33,203 bases of DNA from the NCBI GenBank assembly GCA_031082145.1, contig JAVHLP010000002.1:1-33203 (forward strand), given 5' to 3'. A model generated the notes under the pieces. It did no database searches. It was given only the letters and a program-made list of their open reading frames with translations, and had not been told where the DNA came from. Origin of the DNA: a bacterium. Lineage in GTDB: Bacteria > Bacillota > Sulfobacillia > UBA995. Made by a program: the position numbers and the translations under genes. This document shows positions 25,301 through 33,203 of this stretch, one piece after another (the first letter of the stretch is position 1; every line of letters starts with the position of its first letter).

Positions 25301-26074
25301 GACAACGAGGTCACGGTCGGCTACATCTACATGATGAAGCTTGCCCACCTGGTGGACGACAAGATCCATGCCCGCTCCACCGGACCCTACTCCCTGGTGA
25401 CGCAGCAGCCGCTGGGAGGCAAGGCCCAGTTCGGTGGCCAGAGGTTTGGCGAGATGGAGGTCTGGGCGCTGGAAGCCTACGGGGCGGCCTACACCCTTCA
25501 GGAGCTGCTCACCGTCAAGTCGGACGATGTGGTGGGCCGCGTCAAGACCTACGAGGCCATCGTGAAGGGTGACAACGTGCCTGAACCGGGCGTCCCCGAA
25601 TCCTTCAAGGTGCTCATCAAGGAACTGCAGAGCCTGTGCCTTGACATCAAGGTGCTGGCGGAGGACGCCAAGGAGATCGAGATTCGCGAGACGGAGGAGG
25701 ACATTACGGAGACCGCCCGGGCTCTCGATCTTGACATCGGCGGCGAGGAAGAACCCGACCTGGTCGGCGGCATCTTTGAGGAAGACGAGGAGGACGAGGC
25801 CTCCCGGCCGGTCGCCCAGCTACTCCAGCCCGCCGAGGCGGAGGTCGAGGAAGAAGAGGTCGAATCCCCGGCGACAGAGGTCCCGGCGGCCGAGGCCCCT
25901 CCGACTCCAGCCGTGGTGGAGTTCACCGATGACGACCTTGATATCGACCTCGACCTTGACGCCGAGGACGAGGAGGAAGACCTGGAACCCTATGAGCGGA
26001 CCGACGAGCAGGATGGCGAGCATCCTCGCCGGCGTGGGTTCGTGCCCGACGAAGAAGAGACGGACACAGAGTAG
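22325..26074 (+). CDS. rpoB: RpoB, RNA polymerase beta subunit
   Basis: A 1249-residue catalytic core subunit. Family blocks include [17 protein letters not shown] near the start, the rifampicin region [20 protein letters not shown] with Q, D, H and S at the classical resistance positions all wild-type, [30 protein letters not shown] and [24 protein letters not shown]. After the normal end (ARALDLDI) comes an acidic tail of about 110 residues (25739-26071), rich in Glu, Asp and Pro and ending in [11 protein letters not shown] at 22325 is chosen because a purine-rich ribosome site (GAGGGGGAGAGG) precedes it; the frame is open from a TTG at 22283 that spans a seven-T run. Confidence 0.96.
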   Translation: MPEPVEEGTEQRVTYSRIREVLDLPNLIEIQQQSYEWFLAEGLKEMFRDISPIQDFTGTLVLEFIDHSLGEPKYTVEACKERDVTYAAPLKVKVRLINKDTGEVKEQEVFMGDFPLMTDKGTFVINGAERVIVSQVVRSPGVYYSEQMDASGKQLFSAQVIPNQRGAWLEFESDVNDSIHVRVDRTRKLPVTVLLRALGYGTREEILELFGDNPFILQTLERDGTESEEEALVEIYKRLRPGEPPTVDSARTLLESLFFDPRRYDLAGVGRYKLNKKLSLRRRLPGQVAARDTVAPGSGAVLVTEGTVIDRRLAGQLEDEGISAVDIRLRDGSIVRVVSNGQRPTEIGILTREDVLAVVNYLITCHYGLGTVDDIDHLGNRRLRSVGELLQNQFRIGLSRMERVVKERMTIQDIDIITPQALINIRPVVAAVKEFFGSSQLSQFMDQTNPLAELTHKRRLSALGPGGLSRERAGFEVRDVHHSHYGRMCPIETPEGPNIGLIAYLSTYARINEFGFIETPYRRVDRERRVVTEEIVFLTADEEDNNVIAQANESLDERGWFVEPRVTARRRHQINVVAAEDVDYMDVSPKQVVSVASALIPFLENDDAGRALMGSNMQRQAVPLLANEAPLVGTGIEDKVARDSGAVLLARRAGVVSAVSATGLQIVTDGGEVDTYRLTKFIRSNQGTCINQQPLARLGERVQRGQVIADGPCTRNGELALGKNVLVAFMPWEGYNYEDAVLISEKLVKEDLYTSIHIEEHESEARDTKLGPEEITRDIPNVGEEVLKDLDDRGIIRVGAEVRPGDILVGKVTPKGETELTAEERLLRAIFGEKAREVRDTSLRVPHGESGIVVDVKVFSRDNGDELSPGVNQLVRAYIAQKRKISQGDKMAGRHGNKGVIAKILPEEDMPFLPDGTPVEIILNPLGVPSRMNIGQILETHLGWACKVLGIRVASPVFDGATENDVISLLDRAGLPANGKTALYDGRTGIPFDNEVTVGYIYMMKLAHLVDDKIHARSTGPYSLVTQQPLGGKAQFGGQRFGEMEVWALEAYGAAYTLQELLTVKSDDVVGRVKTYEAIVKGDNVPEPGVPESFKVLIKELQSLCLDIKVLAEDAKEIEIRETEEDITETARALDLDIGGEEEPDLVGGIFEEDEEDEASRPVAQLLQPAEAEVEEEEVESPATEVPAAEAPPTPAVVEFTDDDLDIDLDLDAEDEEEDLEPYERTDEQDGEHPRRRGFVPDEEETDTE

Positions 26075-26110
26075 GTTGAGCATCCGCGAAGGATGGAGGA
26101 GGACGGCCCC

Positions 26111-29100
26111 TTGATGGATGTCAACCATTTCGATTCCATGCGCATCGGTCTGGCATCGCCCCAGCAGATCAAGGAGTGGTCCCGGGGCGAGGTCAAGAAG
26201 CCGGAGACGATCAACTACCGGACCCTCAAGCCGGAGCGGGACGGGCTGTTCTGCGAGCGTATCTTCGGGCCGCAGCGGGACTGGGAGTGCCACTGCGGCA
26301 AGTATAAGCGAATCAGGTACAAGGGCATCGTGTGTGACAAGTGCGGCGTGGAGGTCACCCGCGCCAAGGTGAGGCGGGATCGCATGGGGCACATCGAGCT
26401 CGCCGCCCCGGTCTCCCATATCTGGTATTTCAAGGGGATCCCCAGCCGGATGGGTCTTTTGTTGGACATCTCTCCCCGGTCGCTGGAGAAGGTTCTCTAC
26501 TTCGCCGCCTACATAGTCCTCGACGGGGGTAACACCCCGCTTGTCAAGAAGCAACTGCTCACCGAGAACGAATACCGGGAGCACCGGGAGAAGTACGGGA
26601 CGTCCTTCCGGGCGACGATGGGAGCCGAGGCCGTCCAGGTGCTCCTGGAGGGAATCGACCTGGATGCTTTGGCGGGCGACCTTCGAACTGAACTCAGAAC
26701 CGTCAGCGGCCAACGCAAGCTCAGGGCGATCCGGCGCCTCGAAGTGGTGGAGGCCTTCCGGAAGTCGGGCAACCGCCCGGAGTGGATGGTCCTCGAGGTT
26801 GTCCCCGTGATCCCGCCAGAACTCCGTCCCATGGTCCAACTGGACGGAGGGAGGTTCGCGACGTCCGATCTCAACGACCTCTACCGCCGGGTCATCAACC
26901 GCAACAACCGGCTCAAGCGTCTTCTGGATCTGGGCGCGCCGGACATCATCGTGCGCAACGAGAAACGGATGCTGCAGGAGGCCGTGGACGCCCTCATCGA
27001 CAACGGCCGTCGCGGGAGGCCGGTTACCGGACCCGGCAACCGCCCTCTTAAATCGCTGTCGGACATGCTCAAAGGCAAGCAGGGGCGGTTCCGGCAGAAC
27101 CTCCTGGGCAAGCGGGTCGACTATTCCGGACGCTCGGTCATCGTGGTTGGCCCCGACCTGAAGCTCCACCAGTGCGGTCTCCCCAAGGAGATGGCCCTTG
27201 AGCTTTTCAAGCCGTTCGTGATGAAACGTCTCGTTCAGCTCGGCCATGCTCACAACATCAAGAGTGCCAAGCGGATGGTGGAACGGGTGCGCCCCGAGGT
27301 CTGGGACGTACTGGAAGAAGTGATAAGCGAACACCCGGTCCTCCTTAACCGGGCGCCCACCCTGCACCGCTTGGGCATTCAGGCCTTCGAACCGGTGCTC
27401 GTCGAGGGACGGGCGATCCAGATCCACCCTCTGGTATGCGCGGCTTACAACGCTGACTTCGACGGTGACCAGATGGCGGTTCATGTCCCCCTTTCGGCCG
27501 AGGCTCAGGCTGAGGCGAGGATACTGATGCTGTCTGCCCACAACGTGCTCAACCCCAAAGACGGACTCCCGGTAGTCACTCCCACCCAGGACATGGTTCT
27601 CGGCTGCTACTACTTGACTGCCGGCAAGGATGGGAGCAGGGGCGAGGGCAAGGTCTTCGCGGAAGCGGACGAGGTCGTCCTGGCCTACGAGTCCGGCGCG
27701 GTGGACCTTCACAGCTGGATTGAGTTGAGGACGGCGCAGGGAAGGCTGAGAACTACGCCGGGAAGAGTCATCTTCAACGAGAGCCTGCCGGAGGAACTGC
27801 GATTCGTCAACGATGTCGTTGATCGCAAGGTCCTAGGCGAGTTGGTGGCGCGGTGCTACCGGCTGTACGGCAGCAACAAGACTGCTTGGGTGCTGGACAG
27901 CGTCAAGCGGTTGGGCTTTCGTTTCGCCACCCAGGCGGGGACGACCATCGGCATCTCGGACATCGAAATCCCCGCGGAGAAGCAGGGGATTCTATCCGAC
28001 GCCGATGACCAGGTTAACGAAATCGAGGCCCAGTACCGTCGGGGACTGATAACCGCCGACGAGCGCTACCGCAAGATCACCGAGGTCTGGGGTAGGGCCA
28101 AGGACGAGCTTACGGATCGGCTGATGGAGCGCATGGGCCCCTTCAATCCGGTCTACATGATGGCGGTATCCGGAGCCCGGGGTAACGTCCAGCAGATATC
28201 GCAACTCGCGGGGATGCGGGGCTTGATGGCCGACCCGTCGGGCAGGATCATCGAGCTGCCCATCCGCGCTAACTTCCGTGAGGGCTTGACCGTCCTCGAG
28301 TACTTCACCTCCACCCACGGAACCCGCAAGGGCCTGGCCGACACGGCACTGCGGACGGCCGACTCCGGGTACCTGACCCGGCGGCTGGTGGACGTGGCCC
28401 AGGACGTAATCATCCGGGAGGAGGACTGCGGGACCACGCAGGGGATTGCGGTCGGGGAGATCCGGGAAGACAACGAGGTCATCGAGTCCTTGCCGGACCG
28501 GGTAGTGGGTAGGGTTGCCAGCACCGATATCATCCATCCGGACACCGGCGAGGTGCTCGTTCCCGCCAACCAGGAGATTGATGAGGATGCTGCCGGGCGC
28601 ATCACCGCGGCGGGGATAGACGAGCTGGAGATCCGCTCTACCTTCACCTGCAAGTCCCGCCACGGACTATGCATGCGCTGCTACGGTCGTAATCTGGCTA
28701 CCGGTCGCAGGGTCGAGGTGGGCGAGGCGGTGGGGATAATAGCGGCCCAGTCCATCGGCGAGCCCGGCACCCAGTTGACCATGCGGACCTTCCATACCGG
28801 TGGGGTGGCGGGAGACGACATCACCCACGGTCTTCCCCGGGTGGAGGAACTCTTCGAAGCCCGCAAGCCCAAGGGACAGGCCATCATCGCCGACCTGGAC
28901 GGAACGGTGCATTTCGCCGAAGACCGGGGGCGCCGGGAGCTCGAGATCCGTTCTCCCTACGGCGAAGTCTCCACTCATGCCCTCCCGTTCGGGGCAAGGG
29001 TAAAGGTGCGCGAGGGCCAAGCGGTGAGGGCGGGTGAGGAGATCACCGAGGGCTCGGTTAACCCCCACGACCTCCTGAAGGTCCGGGGCCTCCGGGGCGT

Positions 29101-29713
29101 TCAGGTGTACCTGCTGCAAGAAGTCCAACGGGTGTACCGCCAGCAAGGCGTTGACATCAACGACAAGCACGTTGAGATCATCATCCGCCAGATGCTGCGC
29201 AAGGTTAAGGTCGAGGATCCAGGTGATACCGACCTCTTGCCGGGCGGGGTGACCGACCTCTTTGACTTCGAGGACGAGAACGAGCGAGTCCTGGCCGCCG
29301 GCGGGCAGCCGGCGGTGGCCCGGCCAATGCTCCTGGGCATCACCAAGGCATCGCTGGCTACCGACTCGTTCTTGTCGGCGGCCTCTTTCCAGGAGACCAC
29401 CAGGGTCTTGACCGAGGCGGCCATAAAGGGCAAGCGGGACCCATTGCTGGGACTGAAGGAGAACGTGATCATAGGTAAGCTGGTGCCGGCGGGAACCGGC
29501 ATGGCCAGATACACCAGCGTCCGGGTCAGCTACGAAGAGCCCGTCGCCGACGAACCGGAGGATCCGATTTTGGCCCGGTTGAAGGGAACCGGAATGGCCG
29601 ACGATGACGACGAAGAGGCGGTCCAAGGGCTGGAGCCGGAGGAGTCCCCCGGTTCTGAGACGGAGACCGCCACCGAGCCGTTGACAGGCCCAAACCCATC
29701 AGCTAAAATATAG
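26111..29713 (+). CDS. rpoC: RpoC, RNA polymerase beta-prime subunit
   Basis: About 1200 residues holding the active site. The N-terminal zinc site is C60, C62, C75, C78; the Mg-binding NADFDGD is at 447-453 (D449, D451, D453); the second zinc site uses CGTTQG and [11 protein letters not shown]; the trigger loop and later blocks ([16 protein letters not shown], then [18 protein letters not shown]-like sequence) are present. It ends in an acidic tail of about 50 residues (DDDDEEAV and following). TTG at 26111 is chosen: the ribosome site GGAGGAGG lies 8 bases before it and the product [10 protein letters not shown] aligns with the usual MLDVNNF. ATG at 26114 is almost equal; the ATG at 26093 precedes the ribosome site. 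Confidence 0.95.
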   Translation: MMDVNHFDSMRIGLASPQQIKEWSRGEVKKPETINYRTLKPERDGLFCERIFGPQRDWECHCGKYKRIRYKGIVCDKCGVEVTRAKVRRDRMGHIELAAPVSHIWYFKGIPSRMGLLLDISPRSLEKVLYFAAYIVLDGGNTPLVKKQLLTENEYREHREKYGTSFRATMGAEAVQVLLEGIDLDALAGDLRTELRTVSGQRKLRAIRRLEVVEAFRKSGNRPEWMVLEVVPVIPPELRPMVQLDGGRFATSDLNDLYRRVINRNNRLKRLLDLGAPDIIVRNEKRMLQEAVDALIDNGRRGRPVTGPGNRPLKSLSDMLKGKQGRFRQNLLGKRVDYSGRSVIVVGPDLKLHQCGLPKEMALELFKPFVMKRLVQLGHAHNIKSAKRMVERVRPEVWDVLEEVISEHPVLLNRAPTLHRLGIQAFEPVLVEGRAIQIHPLVCAAYNADFDGDQMAVHVPLSAEAQAEARILMLSAHNVLNPKDGLPVVTPTQDMVLGCYYLTAGKDGSRGEGKVFAEADEVVLAYESGAVDLHSWIELRTAQGRLRTTPGRVIFNESLPEELRFVNDVVDRKVLGELVARCYRLYGSNKTAWVLDSVKRLGFRFATQAGTTIGISDIEIPAEKQGILSDADDQVNEIEAQYRRGLITADERYRKITEVWGRAKDELTDRLMERMGPFNPVYMMAVSGARGNVQQISQLAGMRGLMADPSGRIIELPIRANFREGLTVLEYFTSTHGTRKGLADTALRTADSGYLTRRLVDVAQDVIIREEDCGTTQGIAVGEIREDNEVIESLPDRVVGRVASTDIIHPDTGEVLVPANQEIDEDAAGRITAAGIDELEIRSTFTCKSRHGLCMRCYGRNLATGRRVEVGEAVGIIAAQSIGEPGTQLTMRTFHTGGVAGDDITHGLPRVEELFEARKPKGQAIIADLDGTVHFAEDRGRRELEIRSPYGEVSTHALPFGARVKVREGQAVRAGEEITEGSVNPHDLLKVRGLRGVQVYLLQEVQRVYRQQGVDINDKHVEIIIRQMLRKVKVEDPGDTDLLPGGVTDLFDFEDENERVLAAGGQPAVARPMLLGITKASLATDSFLSAASFQETTRVLTEAAIKGKRDPLLGLKENVIIGKLVPAGTGMARYTSVRVSYEEPVADEPEDPILARLKGTGMADDDDEEAVQGLEPEESPGSETETATEPLTGPNPSAKI
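29681..29709 (+). promoter_or_regulatory. Sigma-A promoter of the str operon, inside rpoC
   Basis: TTGACA (29681-29686) and TAAAAT (29704-29709) with a 17-base spacer, lying in the last codons of rpoC. It would drive the L7Ae-like gene, rpsL, rpsG, fusA and tuf independently of rpoBC. Confidence 0.82.
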
Positions 29714-29764
29714 AAGTGTCTGTTACCCGGCCTCCCGAGGGGGCGGGAAGGGGGTCCCGGGCCA

Positions 29765-30016
29765 ATGCCCGTCGACTTGGTGAAACGGGCGCAGAGGCGC
29801 ACGGTGGGAGCCAAACAGACGCTGAAGGCGGTGGACCGAGGGATCGCCACGTTGGTAGTGGTGGCTCGGGACGCTGACGAGCGGGTTCTCCGGGATCTCC
29901 TGCGGTGTTGCGAGGAGAGAGGCGTGACCGTCCTGTACGCGGAGTCCATGGAAGGGCTGGGACGGGCCTGCGGGATACAGGTTGGGGCGGCGGCCGCGGC
30001 CGTCATAGAGGAGTAG
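29765..30016 (+). CDS. L7Ae family RNA-binding protein (YbxF type)
   Basis: An 83-residue protein of the bacterial L7Ae/L30e-like family (Bacillus YbxF, RplGB), which binds kink-turn [27 protein letters not shown] and the C-terminal [14 protein letters not shown] match the family layout. YbxF lies in the same place, between rpoC and rpsL, in Bacillus; the kink-turn target in vivo is not established. The ATG follows GAAGGGGG. It starts the str operon here and is followed by rpsL after 17 bases. Confidence 0.9.
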   Translation: MPVDLVKRAQRRTVGAKQTLKAVDRGIATLVVVARDADERVLRDLLRCCEERGVTVLYAESMEGLGRACGIQVGAAAAAVIEE

Positions 30017-30033
30017 CCAGGGGAGCGAGACAT

Positions 30034-30408
30034 GTGCCCACAATAAACCAGCTAGTCAGGAAAGGGCGCCAGGCGGGGCAGGGCAAGTCGAAGGCGCCCG
30101 CCTTGCAGGCCAACCCCTTCCGGCGCGGCGTGTGCACCATCGTGAAAACGGTCACCCCCAAGAAGCCGAACTCGGCCCTTCGCAAGGTGGCCAGGGTCCG
30201 GTTGACCAGCGGTATCGAGGTGACCGCCTACATACCTGGGATTGGTCACAACCTGCAGGAGCATTCGGTAGTGCTGGTGCGCGGGGGCAGGGTGAAGGAT
30301 CTGCCGGGAGTGCGTTACCACATAGTTCGGGGAACCCTGGACGCAGCGGGTGTAGCCAACCGCCAGCGGGCCCGCTCCAAGTACGGGGCGAAGCGACCCA
30401 AGCGTTAA
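30034..30408 (+). CDS. rpsL: 30S ribosomal protein S12
   Basis: A 124-residue decoding-centre protein. It begins [11 protein letters not shown] after a GTG start and has the conserved [40 protein letters not shown] and [18 protein letters not shown]. The lysines mutated in streptomycin resistance are wild-type at the first site (PKKPNS) and Lys is kept in [13 protein letters not shown] at 30034 has a GGGGAG site upstream and gives the expected N terminus; longer frames overlap the previous gene. Confidence 0.97.
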   Translation: MPTINQLVRKGRQAGQGKSKAPALQANPFRRGVCTIVKTVTPKKPNSALRKVARVRLTSGIEVTAYIPGIGHNLQEHSVVLVRGGRVKDLPGVRYHIVRGTLDAAGVANRQRARSKYGAKRPKR

Positions 30409-30449
30409 GAGCATATCGGCGGGGCCGACGGGCCACCGCCGTGGCTTGG

Positions 30450-30479
30450 CCGGGGGGCCCGTGGGTCTGGGCCCCCCGG
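30450..30479 (+). promoter_or_regulatory. Perfect 11-bp GC hairpin in the rpsL-rpsG spacer
   Basis: CCGGGGGGCCC (30450-30460) pairs perfectly with GGGCCCCCCGG (30469-30479) around GTGGGTCT. It has no following T run, and the rpsG ribosome site begins about 15 bases later. The rest of the 101-base spacer is also GC-rich and able to fold. In E. coli, S7 represses the str operon by binding this spacer; a similar role here is inference. Confidence 0.6.
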
Positions 30480-30509
30480 GTGCGTCAACCGATTTGGGGG
30501 TGCGCGGAG

Positions 30510-30980
30510 TTGCCGAGGCGGGGACATGTTCCCAGGCGCGACATTGAGCCTGATACGGTGCACGGCAGTGTCACCGTGGCTCGGTTCATCAACAAGGTCA
30601 TGATGCGGGGGAAGAAAGGTATGGCCGAGCGTACATTCAGCCGTGCCATGGCGATAGTGGAGGAGAAGTCGGGCAAGGACGCCCTCTCGGTGTTTGAGCA
30701 GGCTCTTCGCAATGCCACCCCCTTCCTGGAGGTCAAGGCCAGGAGAGTGGGAGGATCCACCTATCAGGTACCGGTTGAGGTAAGGCCGGAGCGCCGTACT
30801 TCCCTGGCCATGCGTTGGCTCCTAGCCTACGCCAGGCAGAGGCCCGAACGAACGATGGAGCAGAGACTGGCGGGGGAGATCCTGGACGCGGCGGCCGGTA
30901 CGGGCGGAGCGGTCAAGAAGCGGGAGGACACGCACCGCATGGCCGAAGCCAACAAGGCTTTCGCTCACTACCGCTGGTAG
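30510..30980 (+). CDS. rpsG: 30S ribosomal protein S7
   Basis: A 156-residue primary assembly protein of the 30S head. It starts [14 protein letters not shown] after a TTG codon, then [50 protein letters not shown] and [15 protein letters not shown] at the end. The TTG start is required to give the family N terminus; a GGGGG site lies about 9 bases upstream and no ATG is available nearby in frame. It follows rpsL after an unusually long structured spacer. Confidence 0.95.
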   Translation: MPRRGHVPRRDIEPDTVHGSVTVARFINKVMMRGKKGMAERTFSRAMAIVEEKSGKDALSVFEQALRNATPFLEVKARRVGGSTYQVPVEVRPERRTSLAMRWLLAYARQRPERTMEQRLAGEILDAAAGTGGAVKKREDTHRMAEANKAFAHYRW

Positions 30981-31025
30981 TCTGAGGGAGTCTCATCACT
31001 CCGGAGGAGAAAGGGGGGAAGAAAC

Positions 31026-33101
31026 GTGCCCAGGGAAGACAGGCTGGAGACCACGCGCAACATCGGAATTATGGCGCACATCGACGCCGGCAAGACCACA
31101 ACCACCGAGCGGATCCTCTTCTACACCGGGCGGCTGCACCGGATGGGGGAGGTGCACGACGGCACTGCCACCATGGACTGGATGGTACAGGAGCAGGAGC
31201 GCGGGATTACCATCACCTCGGCGGCAACCTCCTGCTACTGGAGAGGCCATCGCGTTAACATTATAGACACGCCAGGTCATGTGGATTTCACCATGGAGGT
31301 TGAGCGGTCGCTCAGGGTGCTGGACGGGGCGGTCGCTCTGTTCTGTGCCAAGGGGGGAGTTGAGCCCCAGTCGGAGACGGTTTGGCGACAAGCCGAGCGC
31401 TACCGGGTGCCCCGGATCGCCTACGTTAATAAGATGGACACGGTGGGCGCGGACTTCCCCCGGGTTCTCAGGATGATGCGCGAGCGGCTCGGGGCCAAGC
31501 CGGTGGCGGTGACCCTGCCCCTGGGAGCCGCCGAGAGTTTCCGTGGTCTGGTGGATCTCATCCGGCAGCGAGCCATCTTCTATGAGGATCCTCTGGGGAC
31601 GATCTACCGTGAAGTTGACATCCCCGCCGAGATCCGGTCGGAGGCTGCCGCCTACCGCGAAGCCTTGGTGGAAGCAGCGGCCGAGTTCGACGACGGGGTG
31701 ATGGCCAGGTACCTTGATGGTCAGGAGATCCCGGAAGGCGATCTCCGCCAGGCGATCCGCAAGGGCACCCTGCGGACGGCGATCGTCCCCGTCCTCTGCG
31801 GGTCCTCTTACCGCAACCGGGGCGTCCAGCTCCTCCTGGACGCGATCGTAGACTACTTGCCGTCGCCGGTCGACTTGCCACCGGTTGAGGGCGTCCATCC
31901 TGAGAACGGGGCCACCGAGAGCCGGGCTCCCAGCGACGACGCCCCTCTCGCCGTACTGGCGTTTAAGATCATGACCGATCCCTACGTGGGTCGGCTGACT
32001 TTCCTCAGGGTATACTCAGGGGTGTTGAGGACCGGGGCCGCCGTCCACAACGTGGTCCGCCACCGCAAGGAACGGATCGGCCGCCTCCTGCGGATGCACG
32101 CCAACCACCGGGAGGATGTGGAGGAAGCCCGGACGGGCGACATCGTGGCTGCCGTCGGCCTCCGCAATACCACCACCGGCGATACCGTGTGTGACCCTCA
32201 GCACCCGCTCATCCTGGAGGCCATCCCCTTCCCCGAACCGGTGATTGCGGTGGCCATCGAGCCCCGCACCAAGGCCGATCAGGACAAAATGACGACGTCG
32301 TTGAACCGGCTCTCGGAAGAGGATCCTACCTTCCGGAGCCATACCGATCCCGATACCGGTCAGATCATCATCTCCGGCATGGGAGAACTGCACCTCTCCA
32401 TCATCGTCGACCGGCTCCTGCGGGAGTTCCAGGTTGAGGCCAACGTGGGCAAGCCCCAGGTAGCCTATAAGGAGACCATCACCCGCCGGGCGCGAGGTGA
32501 GGGGCGCTACGTGCGCCAAAGCGGGGGGCGCGGGCAGTATGGGCACGTCGTGCTGGAACTGGAGCCTCTGGCCAGGGGCGGCGGGTTTGAGTTCAAGAGC
32601 GCCCTAACCGGTGGGGCGATTCCCCGCGAGTTCATACCGGCAGTGGCCGAGGGACTGAGGGAGGCCTTGCAGTCCGGTGTGGTGGCCGGCTACCCTCTGG
32701 TCGACCTCCGGGCAACCCTGGTGGACGGCTCCTGTCACGAGGTGGACTCATCCGACATCGCCTTCAAGATTGCCGGGTCCATGGCCTTGCGTCAAGCTGC
32801 CGGGAAGGGAGAACCCTGCCTGCTGGAACCCGTAATGCGGCTGGAGACCGTGGTCCCCGAAGCGTATCTGGGCGAGGTGATTGCCGACATTAACGCCCGC
32901 CGCGGTCAGGTGGAGGGCATGGAGAGTCAGGGCGAGCTCCAAGTCTTGCGGGCCAACGTGCCCCTGGCGGCGATGTTCGGCTATGCCACGGACCTCCGGT
33001 CCAAGACCCAGGGCCGTGGAACCTACACGATGCAGTTTGCCAGCTACCGGGAGGTCCCGGTGGAGTCGAATAGGCTGCTTGCCAGTTCTCACGGCGCCTA
33101 G
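31026..33101 (+). CDS. fusA: FusA, canonical elongation factor G
   Basis: A 691-residue translocase GTPase. AHIDAGKT (17-24), switch [19 protein letters not shown] (46-63), DTPGHVDF (81-88) with the catalytic His, and NKMD are intact; domains III-V are complete ([23 protein letters not shown]). This contrasts with the EF-G-like paralogue at 1614, which has Tyr for the His and a divergent switch I. The GTG start follows a G/A-rich site (AAGGGGGGAAG). It is the fourth gene of the str operon. Confidence 0.97.
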   Translation: MPREDRLETTRNIGIMAHIDAGKTTTTERILFYTGRLHRMGEVHDGTATMDWMVQEQERGITITSAATSCYWRGHRVNIIDTPGHVDFTMEVERSLRVLDGAVALFCAKGGVEPQSETVWRQAERYRVPRIAYVNKMDTVGADFPRVLRMMRERLGAKPVAVTLPLGAAESFRGLVDLIRQRAIFYEDPLGTIYREVDIPAEIRSEAAAYREALVEAAAEFDDGVMARYLDGQEIPEGDLRQAIRKGTLRTAIVPVLCGSSYRNRGVQLLLDAIVDYLPSPVDLPPVEGVHPENGATESRAPSDDAPLAVLAFKIMTDPYVGRLTFLRVYSGVLRTGAAVHNVVRHRKERIGRLLRMHANHREDVEEARTGDIVAAVGLRNTTTGDTVCDPQHPLILEAIPFPEPVIAVAIEPRTKADQDKMTTSLNRLSEEDPTFRSHTDPDTGQIIISGMGELHLSIIVDRLLREFQVEANVGKPQVAYKETITRRARGEGRYVRQSGGRGQYGHVVLELEPLARGGGFEFKSALTGGAIPREFIPAVAEGLREALQSGVVAGYPLVDLRATLVDGSCHEVDSSDIAFKIAGSMALRQAAGKGEPCLLEPVMRLETVVPEAYLGEVIADINARRGQVEGMESQGELQVLRANVPLAAMFGYATDLRSKTQGRGTYTMQFASYREVPVESNRLLASSHGA

Positions 33102-33149
33102 GTCCGGACGGGCGCGCCAAATAACATTCCGGGGAGGCCGGAGCGGAGC

Positions 33150-33203
33150 ATGGGCAAGAAGAAGTTTGAGCGGACGAAGCCGCATGTCAACGTGGGAACG
33201 ATC
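33150..33203 (+). CDS. tuf: Elongation factor Tu (second copy, 5' part only)
   Basis: The last 54 bases encode [18 protein letters not shown] and are identical base for base to the start of the first tuf (17316-17369), whereas the upstream sequences differ. The ribosome site GGGGAGG precedes the ATG by about 12 bases. It follows fusA by 48 bases in the normal str operon order. The gene is cut by the window end. Confidence 0.93.
   Translation, partial: MGKKKFERTKPHVNVGTI

Noticed and set aside
25820-27712. 630-codon open frame on the minus strand opposite rpoB and rpoC
   Set aside because: It runs across the junction of two certain genes and shows only shadow composition; rpoB and rpoC motifs on the plus strand are unambiguous.

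Overview
The window is a core housekeeping stretch from a GC-rich, spore-forming Firmicute, most likely a Clostridia lineage of the Moorella/Desulfotomaculum type. The grounds are gene order and content: ctsR-mcsA-mcsB-clpC-disA, carD, a PIN/TRAM protein, ispD-ispF, mrnC, thyX, rlmB and the sporulation sigma factor sigH, then the tRNA/tuf/rpmG/secE/nusG/ribosomal protein/rpoBC/str series. Consensus-like sigma-A promoters (TTGACA-17/18-TATAAT) stand out in nearly every real intergenic gap. No phage, insertion sequence, CRISPR array or clear foreign island was seen, and no gap exceeds about 240 bases.

Layout. 1-240: end of a 23S rRNA gene and a 5S rRNA gene. 350-3710: a secreted putative glycoside hydrolase and an EF-G-like GTPase. 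3793-9567: a heat-shock/proteolysis operon (CtsR repressor, McsA, McsB arginine kinase, ClpC unfoldase) that runs into disA, headed by a promoter with an overlapping CtsR operator. 9564-10164, minus strand: a small cysteine-rich conserved protein with its own promoter, and tRNA-Ala. 10249-12021: carD behind two tandem promoters and a strong terminator, then a membrane PIN/TRAM protein with its own promoter. 12045-15811: a tightly overlapping run ispD, ispF, an RlpA-like protein, mrnC, thyX and rlmB. 15783-16726: sigH behind a long structured leader. 16735-17202: tRNA-Thr, -Tyr, -fMet, -Thr with promoter and terminator. 17316-18844: tuf, rpmG, tRNA-Trp. 18869-29713: secE, nusG, rplK, rplA, an L10-type leader, rplJ, rplL, rpoB, rpoC. 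29681-33203: the str operon with a promoter inside the end of rpoC: an L7Ae-like protein, rpsL, rpsG, fusA and the first 54 bases of a second tuf.

How it fits together. The genes cover protein quality control (CtsR/McsA/McsB/ClpC), genome surveillance by c-di-AMP (DisA), transcription (CarD, RpoB, RpoC, NusG, SigH), translation (L11, L1, L10, L7/L12, L33, S12, S7, two EF-Tu copies, EF-G and an EF-G paralogue), rRNA maturation and modification (MrnC, RlmB), isoprenoid synthesis (IspD, IspF), dTMP synthesis (ThyX) and secretion (SecE).

No wholly new system is evident. The features most worth a second look are the cysteine-rich minus-strand orphan (9564-9959), an RlpA-like protein with an extra N-terminal domain, a CtsR with an arginine in its normally all-glycine thermosensor loop, long acidic extensions on RpoB, RpoC and NusG, the structured sigH leader, a perfect 11-bp hairpin between rpsL and rpsG, and an attenuator-like L10 leader.
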